Assembly (NCBI RefSeq): GCF_900070325.1
Contig: NZ_LN879430.1
Location: 174,501 to 238,500 of the forward strand
From: Herbinix luporum
Lineage (GTDB): Bacteria; Bacillota; Clostridia; Lachnospirales; Lachnospiraceae
Direction of reading: 5' to 3'
DNA: 64,000 nucleotides
A program made the translations under genes and the position numbers. Below, piece by piece: positions 33,917 to 43,845 of this stretch (position 1 is the first letter of the stretch; the number at the start of each line of letters is the position of its first letter). The notes below the pieces were generated by a model. That model did no database searches, was not told the origin of the DNA, and saw nothing but the letters and a program-made list of their open reading frames with translations.

Positions 33917-36298
33917 TTATTTAAACTCTACAATGGTAGCACCGGTATTTCCTTCATTGTAGCCCCCAATTCTAAAGTCTTTGACATACTTTGATTTTTT
34001 TAGATAAGTATGGACTGCATTTCTTAAGGCACCTGTTCCCCGGCCATGAATAACTGTCACCTGGGGTAAATGTGCCAGATACGCGTCGTCTAGGTATTTT
34101 TCCAATTCGAAGATGGCTTCATCTACGGTTTTACCGATTAGATTAATCTCCGGTTTTATAGAGGCTGATTTTGACATTCTAATTTTTCCGCTTTGAGTAC
34201 GGTTGCTAATTTCAGGTTTTTTATCTTCTGCCTCGGCCGGTTCTAAATCCTTAATATTTACCTGTGAACGTAAAATACCCATCTGAACGAATAAATCCCC
34301 TTTACTATTGGGAAGGGTACTTACGGTTCCTTTTAAACCAAGAGGGACTACAAATACGCTATCCCCAACTTTAATATTTTCCGGTGAAATTTTTTTGCTG
34401 GGCTTTTTCTTAATTTTAGGAAGAGATACATCTTTGTTTATGCGATCTCGAATCTGACTTCTTGCAGATTCCATTTCTTTTATTTCTCCTCCTTCTTGCA
34501 GCCAGCGGTTGTATTTGCGGATGCTTTCGTCGGCAAAATCCTTAGCCTCCTGAAGGATTTTAGCGGCTTCTTCTTTTGCCTCCCGAATAATACGTTCTCT
34601 GTTTGCCTCTAGACTCTCGTTTTTTCTGTCCAGATTCTTTTTGAGCTTTTCTATTTCTGCCTTGTACTTAGAGATTTCTTCTTGTTCTTTCTCGATAGTT
34701 ATTCTGCTGGCTTCAAGATCACTAATAAGATCCTCAAAAGTTCTGTCCTGTTTTCCGATACGTAACTTCGCATCCTCAATGATATAATCAGGTAAACCCA
34801 GCTTTTTAGATATTGCAAAGGCATTGCTTTTTCCCGGTATACCTATTAAAAGACGATAAGTAGGTCTTAAGGTTTCTACATTAAACTCACAGGAGGCATT
34901 CATCACACCTTCTGTAGACAGTGCATATACTTTTAACTCGCTATAATGGGTAGTTGCTAAAGTGCGTATATTTCTATTATGAAGATATGTTAGAATTGAC
35001 ATAGCAAGAGCGGCTCCTTCAGTAGGATCTGTACCTGCCCCCAGCTCATCAAACAGCACCAAGGAATCCTCATTGGCATTTTGTAAGATAGAAACTATAT
35101 TAGTCATATGGGAGGAGAATGTACTTAGGCTCTGCTCAATACTTTGTTCATCTCCTATATCTGCATAAACTTCTTTAAAAATAGCAAGCATTGAGTTGTC
35201 AAAAGCAGGAATATGAAGGCCGGCCTGTCCCATAAGAGTAAGAAGTCCCACAGTTTTTAAGGTTACAGTCTTGCCCCCGGTATTAGGACCGGTTATAATT
35301 AGCATAGAAAAATCCTGTCCGATTCTGACATCAATTGGTACAACATGCTTAGGATCGATTAAGGGATGTCTGGCCTTCTTTAGATTTATTATACCATCTT
35401 CATTAAATATAGGCTCGGTTCCCTTCATCTGCCTAGAGAGATTAGCTCTGGCGAAGATAAAGTCCAGTTCGGTTAAGGTATTATAATTATATTCCAGCTC
35501 ATCTATATACTGAGCGGCCATCTCTGAAAGAGTAGCAAGAATTCGTTCGATTTCCTCTTGTTCCGCTATACCAAGCTCTCTTAAATCGTTATTAAGCCGT
35601 ACAATAGCCATAGGCTCAATAAAGAGAGTAGAACCGGATGAGGATTGGTCGTGAATCATACCTTGGAACTGGTTTTTAAATTCAGCACGAACCGGCAGAC
35701 AATACCTGCCGTTACGCATAGTAACTATACTCTCTTGAAGGAGATTTCTAGAAGAATTTAATATGGAGGAAAGCTGGCTTTGAATTTTTTCATGGGTTAG
35801 ACGGATGGATCTTCTGATATTTTTTAAGGTAGAAGAAGCATCATCGGCTATTTCCTCCTCTGAAATAATACATCTTTTAATTTCATTATTAAATGGAGTA
35901 AGAGGTTCTAGACCTGCAAAATATTCGGTTAAGGAATCCTCTGTCTCCTCCTCCCCATCTTTACCGCTATAACCACCGTATGCTTTTATACGTAATGTGG
36001 CATCAAGGTCTGAACTTATACGAAGAAGTTCCACTGCATTTAGAGCGGAGCCTACCTTAAGGCGCATAAGGGAGGGACGGATGTCATGGATACCAGAGAA
36101 GGATATGCTTCCTCTGCGGATTAAGCGGGATAATGCGTCAGAAGTTTCCTTTTGAAGTCGTGTAATATCCCCTAAATTATCCTTAGGAAGTAGATTAGTG
36201 CATAGTTCCTTGCCCCGGCTGGAGCTTGCTAGGTCCCTAAGTTGTTGGATTATTTTATTATATTCAAGAGTACGTAATGCTTTCTCATTCATGGTCAT
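33917..36298 (-). CDS. mutS2: Endonuclease MutS2
   Basis: A 793-residue MutS homologue without the mismatch-recognition domain. The ATPase has ITGPNTGGKTVTLKT and VLFDELGAGTDPTEG. A long coiled coil (about 520-600) follows, then a KOW-like segment, and the C-terminal Smr nuclease domain (about 712-793) with VIHGRGTGALRNAVHTYL. MutS2 proteins suppress recombination and in some bacteria rescue collided ribosomes. Two close ATGs (first and third codons) are possible; a GGAAAGG site suits the first. It is divergent from the HtrA-like gene. Confidence 0.96.
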   Translation of the reverse strand: MTMNEKALRTLEYNKIIQQLRDLASSSRGKELCTNLLPKDNLGDITRLQKETSDALSRLIRRGSISFSGIHDIRPSLMRLKVGSALNAVELLRISSDLDATLRIKAYGGYSGKDGEEETEDSLTEYFAGLEPLTPFNNEIKRCIISEEEIADDASSTLKNIRRSIRLTHEKIQSQLSSILNSSRNLLQESIVTMRNGRYCLPVRAEFKNQFQGMIHDQSSSGSTLFIEPMAIVRLNNDLRELGIAEQEEIERILATLSEMAAQYIDELEYNYNTLTELDFIFARANLSRQMKGTEPIFNEDGIINLKKARHPLIDPKHVVPIDVRIGQDFSMLIITGPNTGGKTVTLKTVGLLTLMGQAGLHIPAFDNSMLAIFKEVYADIGDEQSIEQSLSTFSSHMTNIVSILQNANEDSLVLFDELGAGTDPTEGAALAMSILTYLHNRNIRTLATTHYSELKVYALSTEGVMNASCEFNVETLRPTYRLLIGIPGKSNAFAISKKLGLPDYIIEDAKLRIGKQDRTFEDLISDLEASRITIEKEQEEISKYKAEIEKLKKNLDRKNESLEANRERIIREAKEEAAKILQEAKDFADESIRKYNRWLQEGGEIKEMESARSQIRDRINKDVSLPKIKKKPSKKISPENIKVGDSVFVVPLGLKGTVSTLPNSKGDLFVQMGILRSQVNIKDLEPAEAEDKKPEISNRTQSGKIRMSKSASIKPEINLIGKTVDEAIFELEKYLDDAYLAHLPQVTVIHGRGTGALRNAVHTYLKKSKYVKDFRIGGYNEGNTGATIVEFK

Positions 36299-36564
36299 TC
36301 ATGCCTTTCCATGTCTATTTCTAAAATAAAAAACTATATAAAGATACATTATGCTTCTATTTTACCTTAGTTTGTGGGAAAATAAAACAGGTAAAATAGT
36401 TAATTATTATGCTATTATATAGTCAAAGTGCTTTGTTTACAAACTATTCATATTATGTTCATAAGTCAATGATAAAATAGGGCTAATGTACCACCTTATA
36501 GGTTTTTTTATTAAATTTGTTTATTCTCTAGTAGACTAATTTAGCTTCAATAAGGAGAAGATTT

Positions 36565-37929
36565 ATGTCAGAAACAAATAAAGACCATGAGGAATTTGAA
36601 TTTATTAAAGAACAGATATTACCAAAGAGGCATAAGAAATTTAAAAAATGGTTAATACCCTTTGTTATGACCATTTTAATGGCGGTGGTTTTTGGGCTTG
36701 TAGCTGCCCTAACATTCTGTTTTGCTGAACCACGGCTGTATAAACGGATGCATGGAGATAAAGAGAATCCTTTTACGATACCATCTTCTCCTATTCCTGA
36801 TAAAAAGGATGATAAGAATTCTTCAAATGATAATAAGGTAGATAATAAGGACCATGATGGGAATAAAAATTCATCAGAAAATGATACAGAAGATCCCGAT
36901 GGACCAGTAGCAGATCCGGATGATAATCAAAGTCAAGTTATATATAAATCAATAGATGCAGATATTGAAGATTATGTGACCATTCTTAGTGAAATAAAAG
37001 AGCTTTCCAATGAAGCTGCAAGGTCTATCTTAACCGTATCCTGTATTGTAGAAGATAAGGATTGGTTTGACAATCCAATTGAGAAAAAGGTAAATACTTC
37101 AGGAATCGTAGTAAAAAATAACGGTACTAGCTTACTGCTTTTAGTTAGCCTAGATAGGGTTAAGGAAGCTAACAGTATTAAGGTAGAAATTAGTGAAAGC
37201 ACATCTGTTGAAGCAGTTTTACATGATTATGAAAGTGAGTTAAATCTGGCTATTTTAGCAGTCAATGCAGCTGATATACCAGCAAGATTATTAGGGGATA
37301 TAAAAGTTGCAAATTTAGGTGAATCATATGCTCTTACAGTGGGCAGTCCCATTATTGCCTTAGGAAATCCTAATGGTTATATATCTTCAATGGATATAGG
37401 AATTATAACCAGCAAAGGAAGTACCATAAGCATTACTGACAATGAATTGGATTTATTTAATACAAATATGACATTTACTAAAGATAGTGATGGAGTAATA
37501 GTAAATTTTAAAGGTGAAGTAATAGGACTGATAACTAGAACCTTAAAGCAAAATATTAATAAAGAACTTAGTACAGTACTGGGTATCACCAGAGTAAAGC
37601 CATATATTGAAAGAATGGTAAATCAAAAATCCAGAATTTACTGTGGTATAGTTGCGGAGAATCTACCTGAATCTGTTATGTTAGAGCATAATGTTAAAAG
37701 TGGAATTTATGTTTATGAAGTGAAGACAGATTCCCCGGCTTTTAATGCAGGAATCAGGAGTGGAGACATTATATTGGGAGTGGGAGATGGGTTTATATCT
37801 AATATGAACAACTTCTATAGAGTTATAAATGAATATGAACCGGGAACAGAGGTAGTATTTAAGGTAAAAAGGAGTAATACTGATAAAGAAATAGAACTTA
37901 AAGTTGTAATAGCTGAAAAGAAACAATAA
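36565..37929 (+). CDS. HtrA-like trypsin-fold protein with PDZ domain, catalytic residues lost
   Basis: A 454-residue membrane-anchored protein: cytoplasmic N-terminus, one helix (about 29-53), an acidic Lys/Asp/Asn-rich linker (about 64-125), a chymotrypsin-fold domain (about 130-345, with ALGNPNG and NFKGEVIGL) and a PDZ domain (about 360-450, with SPAFNAGIRSGDIILGVG). By alignment to HtrA from memory, the His position is Asp197 or Leu196, the Asp position is Asn227, and GNSGG is KDSDG with only Ser308 kept. It is therefore probably not a working protease and may serve as a scaffold or sensor. Monocistronic, with a terminator. Confidence 0.8.
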   Translation: MSETNKDHEEFEFIKEQILPKRHKKFKKWLIPFVMTILMAVVFGLVAALTFCFAEPRLYKRMHGDKENPFTIPSSPIPDKKDDKNSSNDNKVDNKDHDGNKNSSENDTEDPDGPVADPDDNQSQVIYKSIDADIEDYVTILSEIKELSNEAARSILTVSCIVEDKDWFDNPIEKKVNTSGIVVKNNGTSLLLLVSLDRVKEANSIKVEISESTSVEAVLHDYESELNLAILAVNAADIPARLLGDIKVANLGESYALTVGSPIIALGNPNGYISSMDIGIITSKGSTISITDNELDLFNTNMTFTKDSDGVIVNFKGEVIGLITRTLKQNINKELSTVLGITRVKPYIERMVNQKSRIYCGIVAENLPESVMLEHNVKSGIYVYEVKTDSPAFNAGIRSGDIILGVGDGFISNMNNFYRVINEYEPGTEVVFKVKRSNTDKEIELKVVIAEKKQ

Positions 37930-37943
37930 AAAAACATATAAAA

Positions 37944-37990
37944 GGACTGTATCCGACATATATAAAAAAGCGGAGCCAGTCTTTTTTATT
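37944..37990 (+). terminator. Intrinsic terminator after the HtrA-like gene
   Basis: Arms 37944-37955 and 37971-37982 pair as GGACTG/CAGTCT and TCCG/CGGA with a two-base internal mismatch, followed by TTTTTATT. Confidence 0.75.
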
Positions 37991-38075
37991 AGAATTACCT
38001 TTATATATCTTTGACGGTAGGGTATAATATGAATGAAAATTTAATTGCAGTAAAATAGAAAGGTCAAGGTAAGAA

Positions 38076-39029
38076 ATGAAGTATATCCGCGATTTAAGAG
38101 AAGGGGACATAATAAAGAATGAAATTTATCTGTGTAAATCCAAACAGGTTCTAAGAGGAAAGAGCGGGAAAGAATATGTATCTTTGATTTTACAAGATAA
38201 AACAGGAACAATTGACGGTAAGATATGGGATTTTAACTGTGAAATAGGGCAATATGAAGCAATGGATTTCGTACATATAGATGCGAGGGTTACTAGCTTC
38301 CAAGATGCACTACAGTTAAATATCAGTAAAATATATAAAAGCAGAGAAGGGGAGTATTATCCGGAGGACTATTTCCCAAAGACCAATAAAGATGTTGAGG
38401 AAATGTATAAACAGATTAAGGATTACATTTTCTCAATTAAGGAGTCTAATCTAAGATCCCTTATTGAAAGCTTTTTTATAAATGATAAAGATTTTATTAA
38501 AAAGTTTAAGGAGCACTCTGCAGCTAAAAGCGTACATCATAGCTTTATGGGAGGCTTATTAGAACATACCTTAAGCGTTGTTAATATGTGTAATTTTTAT
38601 GCGCAAAATTATCAAATAATAAATAGGGACTTATTAATATCAGCTGCACTGCTTCATGATATTGGTAAGATGGATGAACTGTCTGCATTTCCCAGAAATG
38701 ATTATACAGATGAAGGCCAGCTTCTAGGACATATTTTTATTGGTTCAAATAAAGTTCAAGAAAGAATAAAAGAAATAAAAAATTTCCCTAACAAGCTTGC
38801 CAGTGAATTAATTCACTGTATCTTGGCTCATCACGGAGAGTTAGAATACGGTTCACCTAAGAAGCCGGCAACCATTGAAGCTATGGCCTTGCATTTTGCT
38901 GACAATACAGATGCTAAGCTGCAAACTATGACTGAACTGCTAAACTCTTGTGATGACAAGGTAGAGTGGATGGGTTATCAGAGAATGTTTGAATCAAATA
39001 TTATGAGAAGTACAAAAGGTATAGAGTAA
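38076..39029 (+). CDS. YhaM-like 3'-5' exoribonuclease (OB fold plus HD domain)
   Basis: A 317-residue protein with an N-terminal OB fold (about 10-95, with EYVSLILQDKTGTIDGKIWD) and a metal-dependent HD hydrolase domain. HD motifs are HHSFMGGLLEHTLSVV, LLHDIGK, and later H ligands in HCILAHHGELEYG. YhaM trims RNA 3' ends and has also been linked to DNA repair. The architecture and length match the family; the gene lies alone before the rRNA methyltransferase. Confidence 0.88.
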   Translation: MKYIRDLREGDIIKNEIYLCKSKQVLRGKSGKEYVSLILQDKTGTIDGKIWDFNCEIGQYEAMDFVHIDARVTSFQDALQLNISKIYKSREGEYYPEDYFPKTNKDVEEMYKQIKDYIFSIKESNLRSLIESFFINDKDFIKKFKEHSAAKSVHHSFMGGLLEHTLSVVNMCNFYAQNYQIINRDLLISAALLHDIGKMDELSAFPRNDYTDEGQLLGHIFIGSNKVQERIKEIKNFPNKLASELIHCILAHHGELEYGSPKKPATIEAMALHFADNTDAKLQTMTELLNSCDDKVEWMGYQRMFESNIMRSTKGIE

Positions 39030-39137
39030 AGTATTAGGCCATTAGAATTTATTTATAGTTAAATAGTAATAACAGTATATTACTTAAAGATATCATTCTA
39101 AAGGATTTATAAATTTTAATAGAAGGCAGTAGTAAAT

Positions 39138-42100
39138 ATGGTAAAGAAAAATGATCAGTTAATTGTTACTATAGAAGATATTGGAGCAAACGGTGAAGGG
39201 ATAGGAAAGTACCAAGGATATACCTTGTTTATAAAAAACACAGCTGTCGGTGATAAGGTTTTAGTTAAGGTTATGAAGGCAGGTAAATCATATGGTTATG
39301 CCAGGCTAATGGAGATAATAGAACCATCTGCCTTTCGTGTAAGCCCAATTTGTCCCATTGCAGGAAAATGTGGTGGCTGCCAGATTATGCATCTGGATTA
39401 TGAAAAGCAACTTGAATACAAAGAGGATAAGGTAAGAAATTGTCTTACAAAGATAGGTGGCTTTGATAAGATTACCATGGAACCGATAGTTGGCATGGAC
39501 TATCCCTATTACTATCGTAATAAGAGCCAATTTCCGGTTGGAAAAAATAAAGAAGGAAAAGTAGTTATAGGATTTTATGCCAGCAGGACCCATTCCATAA
39601 TTGATACAGACCATTGCTATATCGGCGCTGATGTTAACATAAAAATTATAAAGTTTATGCGGTCCTTTACTGAAAAATATAATATAGAGCCCTATGATGA
39701 AGTAAAACATACCGGACTTTTGCGCCATATTCTTACCCGGATGGGATATAAGACTGGAGAGGTAATGGTATGCTTAGTAATAAACGGCAAGGACATCCCC
39801 CATAAAAATAAGCTGGTAGAAGGTTTGCGCAAAATTCCCGGAATGAAGAGTATATGTCTAAATATTAATACTTCAAATACAAATGTTATACTTGGTGAAA
39901 AGGTTATAAAGGTATGGGGGGAAACCTATATAGAAGATTATATAGGTAAGGTTAAATATAGAATATCACCCCTATCTTTCTTTCAAGTAAATCCTATTCA
40001 GACTGAGAAGTTATATAATCTAGCTTTAGAGTATGCCGACCTACAAGGAGATGAAGTGGTCTGGGATTTGTACTGTGGTATAGGTACCATTTCACTGTTC
40101 TTGGCGGAAAAAGCCAAGAAGGTTTATGGAGTTGAGATTATTCCTCAAGCTATAGAGGATGCTAAGGTAAATGCTAGGATTAACGGTATCGATAATGCAG
40201 AATTCTATGTGGGGGCAGCAGAAGAAATTCTTCCTAAAAAACATAAGGAGGAAAATATAAGTGCAGATGTAATTGTTGTGGATCCCCCAAGAAAAGGCTG
40301 TGATCAGAAATTACTTGATACGATTATATCTATAGCCCCGAAAAAAGTTGTCTATGTCTCCTGTGATCCTGCTACTTTAGCCAGGGACTTAAAGTACCTA
40401 CATGAAGGTGGCTATGAACTTAAAAAGGTTAGACCGGTGGATCAGTTTGGACATAGTGTTCATGTGGAGACGGTGGTGTTGATGTGTGCGTCCAGCGAAG
40501 CTGGCAAATGCTAACAGGTGAAAGTCCTGTAGTGGTAAAGGTAGGGCAGCCACTTAGTCAGTAACCAGCGTATGAAGTAATTTGTGCGTTGAAGCGTTAC
40601 GGAATGTTCTGAAAAGAGCAGACAAACTGGCGGGTCGTAACATGAAGTGAATACTGCCGCACCGTTATTGACATTCCCGAAAGGGAACAACAGGGAGTCG
40701 AGCTGAGACATCAACAGCGAAGACAGCAGACGGTATGAAGAACCCTAAATGCAATACCTAAGAACCCTGCGGTGTAGAGGTAGCGACACGTCAGGAAAGT
40801 ATTTGCCGGAACTGGAGAGAGCCTACTTTGCACAGGAAACTGTAAAGAGGAAGCATATAAGTGAAAGCGAAGTTGCAATCCTGCAAAGAGGCAGTCAGAA
40901 GTGCTCATAGTACCAAGGATTGTACAGACAACAAAACTGTACATAGGGAAGGGGCACAACTTTATTCAAGTCTGTAAAGGAGGTAGGTGCCGGTGATTGC
41001 CAATAAAGCTATTAACACCCATGAAAAAGTACGAAACCTTCAAAACAGACTATACCTTACAGCCAAGGCTGACCGAAAGAGAAAGTTCTATGCGTTGTAT
41101 GACAAGATATACCGTAACGATATCTTAGAAGAAGCATGGAAACGGGTAAAACAGAATGGTGGAACAGGCGGTATTGATAAAGTCAGCATTGATGATGTGA
41201 AAACGTACGGCGAAGAAAAACTGCTGGGCGAAATAGCGGAAGAATTGAGGACTGGGAAGTACCGGTGTAAGCCTGTCAGACGAAGTTATATTCCAAAACC
41301 GGATGGTAGAAAAAGAGCATTGGGGATACCTACGATTAAGGACAGAATAGTACAGATGGCAGCAAAGATAGTGATAGAGCCTGTGTTTGAAGCAGATTTT
41401 CAACCCTGTTCGTATGGATTTAGACCGAAAAGAAGTGCCAAACAAGCAATGGACAGGATATTTGAAGTTTCTGACAAAGGTGGTGCACTATGGGTAATAG
41501 ATGCTGACATAAAAGATTATTTTGGTAGCATCAATCATGATAAGCTACTTTTGCTAGTCAAACAAAGAATAACTGACCGTAGAGTGTTAAAGCTGATAAA
41601 AGGCTGGTTAAAAGCGGGGGTATTGGAAAACGGTAGGTATAGTGAGAGCACACTGGGAGCACCACAGGGAGGAGTTATTTCTCCACTATTGTCCAATATA
41701 TATCTGAATTATTTTGATGTGTATTGGAATAAAGCCTTTGGACATCTGGGTGAATTAGTGCGTTATGCAGATGATTTTGTGATATTGTGCAAGAGGTTAT
41801 CTCATGCAGAAGAAGCCTTTCGCGCTGTGAAGTGGATAATGGGAAAGCTGGAACTAACACTACATAGTGAGAAGACAAGGCTAGTTGATATGTATTTCGG
41901 AAAGGACAGTTTTGATTTTCTTGGCTTCAATAATAGATTTCAGCGTTTTAGAAATAAAAACTGGCAGTGGTATTGGACGCTACAACAGATACCGTCTAAG
42001 AAGGCTATGAAGAAAATGAGGGCTAACATAAAAGAGGTGTTTGCCAGTCCAAGCAAGCTACTGTTAAGTATGGAAGAGATGGTGAAGCTACTCAATCCTA

Positions 42101-42398
42101 AAATCATTGGCATGAGAAACTATTATACCAGAAGATTTACCAGACCATGGTTATGGAAGATAGATAAGTATATCAATTTCAAGTTTACTCGGTGGTACAA
42201 TCGGAAGAAACAACGCAATTATAGGCTAGGAAATGCAGCAAAGGTCAGAGAATTGACTAAACAGGCAGGACTAGCAAGTATGTGTGGCTGAAAGCTGAAG
42301 GAAGAAGAATATCGGAAAGCCGTATGCGGGAAAACCGCACGTACGGTTTGATGAGGGGACGGTGGTAACCCCACTGTTCTACTCTATCTAAGGAATAA
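39138..42398 (+). CDS. rlmCD: 23S rRNA (uracil-5-)-methyltransferase RlmCD/RlmD, split by a group II intron
   Basis: Exon 1 is 39138-40485 and exon 2 is 42388-42398, joined across the intron at 40486-42387. The spliced product is about 452 residues: a TRAM domain (about 3-60), the 4Fe-4S cluster Cys set in CPIAGKCGGCQ plus a later Cys, and the SAM domain with VWDLYCGIGTISLFLA, VVDPPRKGC and the catalytic Cys in VVYVSCDPATLARD. Without splicing the protein ends in CASSEAGKC. Splicing gives HVETVVLMSKE and a TAA, the normal family ending. The paralogue choice between RlmCD and other TrmA-family enzymes is uncertain. Confidence 0.9.
40486..42387 (+). mobile_element. Complete group II intron
   Basis: The 1,902-base element begins with GTGCG, the group II 5' consensus. 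It carries a reverse transcriptase gene in domain IV, a clear domain V at 42318-42347 (AGC triad, GCGGG-AAAA-CCGC helix, GTACGGTT), and a domain VI ending in CTCTAT. EBS1 is probably ACATCAA at 40708-40714, which pairs in all seven positions with TTGATGT (40479-40485) just before the 5' splice site. Both boundaries are supported by restoration of the host reading frame. It is in the sense orientation and so spliceable from the host mRNA. Confidence 0.93.
40993..42291 (+). CDS. ltrA: Group II intron-encoded reverse transcriptase/maturase
   Basis: A 432-residue protein that helps the intron fold, splice and reverse-splice. RT domains are visible: GGTGGIDKVSIDD, YIPKPDGRKRALGIPTIKDRIVQ, PCSYGFRPKRSAKQAM, GAPQGGVISPLLSNIYLN, and the catalytic YADD in VRYADDFVILC. 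The maturase X domain (about 310-420) follows. No C-terminal HNH endonuclease is present, so mobility would rely on nicks or replication forks. I chose GTG 40993 because it sits nine bases after AAGGAGG; GTG 40987 is too close. The gene ends 26 bases before domain V. Confidence 0.93.
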   Translation: MIANKAINTHEKVRNLQNRLYLTAKADRKRKFYALYDKIYRNDILEEAWKRVKQNGGTGGIDKVSIDDVKTYGEEKLLGEIAEELRTGKYRCKPVRRSYIPKPDGRKRALGIPTIKDRIVQMAAKIVIEPVFEADFQPCSYGFRPKRSAKQAMDRIFEVSDKGGALWVIDADIKDYFGSINHDKLLLLVKQRITDRRVLKLIKGWLKAGVLENGRYSESTLGAPQGGVISPLLSNIYLNYFDVYWNKAFGHLGELVRYADDFVILCKRLSHAEEAFRAVKWIMGKLELTLHSEKTRLVDMYFGKDSFDFLGFNNRFQRFRNKNWQWYWTLQQIPSKKAMKKMRANIKEVFASPSKLLLSMEEMVKLLNPKIIGMRNYYTRRFTRPWLWKIDKYINFKFTRWYNRKKQRNYRLGNAAKVRELTKQAGLASMCG

Positions 42399-42463
42399 AG
42401 TCTGGAAAGTATTGAAAATACTTGGTTTTACAAAATAAAAGTAAATCTGTCAACTCGACTTAT

Positions 42464-42503
42464 ACCCTCGATATGTGTTCATGGAAATAATCGAGGGTGT
42501 TTT
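42464..42503 (+). terminator. Intrinsic terminator of the rRNA methyltransferase gene
   Basis: Arms ACCCTCGAT (42464-42472) and ATCGAGGGT (42490-42498) followed by GTTTTTTT. It lies about 65 bases after exon 2 and is probably the original terminator of the host gene. Between it and the Xre gene, an imperfect 22-base direct repeat (42533-42554 and 42564-42585, sharing TAGGG, TGAG and ACAG) is the only structure that I see. Confidence 0.82.
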
Positions 42504-42747
42504 TTTGTGGTAAAAATGAGTCTGAAATTAGGTAGGGGTGAGTGGACAGAATAGATAAATTAGTAGGGTTGAGGAGACAGGATGGATGTAACATTCTATA
42601 CACCTGAGATTATAGCATAGAATTTAGAAGGATTTGGAGTAAGAATTATTGAATACAAATCAAAAATCATGCGAACGTAAAGAAAATGTTTGCAATATGA
42701 TGATGCTAATGATATTATGTAATTATACATACATAGAGGTGATTATG

Positions 42748-42957
42748 ATGGCAATTAGTTATAAAAAACTTTGGAAGCTTCTTATTGATAGAGATATGAA
42801 AAAGAAAGACTTACAGAAACTTGCAGGCATTAGTTCTGCTACGATCACAAAGCTTGGTAAAAACGAAAATGTTAGTACAGAAATAATACAAAAAATCTGT
42901 ATAGCGTTGGAATGTGACGTCTGTGATATCATGGAAATGGATACCAAACGGAATTAG
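42748..42957 (+). CDS. Xre-family helix-turn-helix regulator
   Basis: A 69-residue repressor-like protein, almost all HTH domain: MAISYKKLWKLLIDRDMKKK, then LQKLAGISSATITKLGKN as the helix-turn-helix, and IIQKICIALECDVCDIMEM. A GAGGTGAT site lies upstream of two adjacent ATGs (42745 and 42748). Small Xre proteins of this type often sit beside type I restriction genes in Clostridia, which matches the hsdM remnant that follows at once. It may be all that is intact of a lost defence locus. Confidence 0.8.
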   Translation: MAISYKKLWKLLIDRDMKKKDLQKLAGISSATITKLGKNENVSTEIIQKICIALECDVCDIMEMDTKRN

Positions 42958-43842
42958 TATTTATTATTGTTTACCTGAGAAGGCACGATATGATTATCTG
43001 CTCAATTTGCCAGACGATGCTGATTGTGGGAAGGCAGTCAATGAGGCTATGGAGTTAATTGAGGCAGAGAGTACTCAATTGAAAGGAATACTACCCAAAA
43101 CATATACTTCTTTCAGAAATGATTTGTTGAAAGAATTGTTGCGTATTTTTAACAATAGTGCATTGAACGAAATCAACGATGATATCCTAGGTCGCATTTA
43201 TGAGTATTTCTTAAATAAGTTTGCTTCAGCTATCGCATCGGATGATGGAGTTTTCTTTACACCTAAATCTCTAGTAAAGATGATTGTGAATATAATTGAG
43301 CCAACTCAAGGGATAGTGTTAGATCCTGCCTGTGGCAGTGGTGGAATGTTTGTTTCCTCCAGCGACTTTGTCAATTCTGAAGGAATCAATGCTAATTCTG
43401 CCATGACATTTTATGGACAAGAAAAAGTAGAGTTTAATGCGAAGTTATGTATCATGAATATGGCTGTACACGGATTAAATGCAAAAATCAAATCTGGTGA
43501 TGAGGCTAACAGCTTCTATCATGATGCTCATAATCTGGAAGGGCGCTGCGATTATGTAATGGCTAATCCTCCATTTAATGTAGATAAAGTAAAAGCAGAA
43601 TCTACTCAGAATGCAGGACGCTTACCTTTTGGGTTGCCGGGAGTAAATCAAAAAAAGGAAGTCTCTAATGCCAATTATCTTTGGATTTCATATTTCTATG
43701 CGTATTTAAATGATACTGGACGCGCTGGTTTTGTTATGGCTGCTTCTGCTACGGATAGTGGCAATAAGGATCGAGAAATCAGAAAACAGCTTATTCAGAC
43801 AGGACATGTAGACTGTTTAATGTCAGTGGCTAATCAATTTTA
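42956..43842 (+). pseudogene. Type I restriction-modification methylase (HsdM) fragment, truncated at both ends
   Basis: About 295 codons of an N6-adenine methylase. Present are the mid N-terminal region (LPEKARYDYLLNLP onward), ILGRIYEYFLNKFAS, VFFTPKSLVKMIV, the SAM motif DPACGSGGMFV and the catalytic NPPF in YVMANPPFNVD. The first ~60 residues are missing: the frame emerges directly from the Xre gene with no start of its own. The C-terminus is lost after VDCLMSVANQF, where the sequence switches to a helicase gene in another frame. It cannot be a working methylase subunit. No hsdR or hsdS is present. Confidence 0.85.
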
Positions 43843-43845
43843 CCA

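Noticed and set aside
38011..38028. TTGACG and TATAAT upstream of the YhaM-like gene
   Set aside because: The spacer is only six bases; a better-spaced -35 there is a poor match.
40511..40959. Two minus-strand frames in the 5' part of the group II intron
   Set aside because: They lie in structured intron RNA domains; the intron copy at 54257 keeps a similar frame only because the DNA is similar.
42914..42955. ATG at 42914 as the start of the hsdM-like gene
   Set aside because: The first codons overlap the Xre gene in another frame and match nothing in HsdM; homology begins only near 42970, so the gene is treated as truncated.
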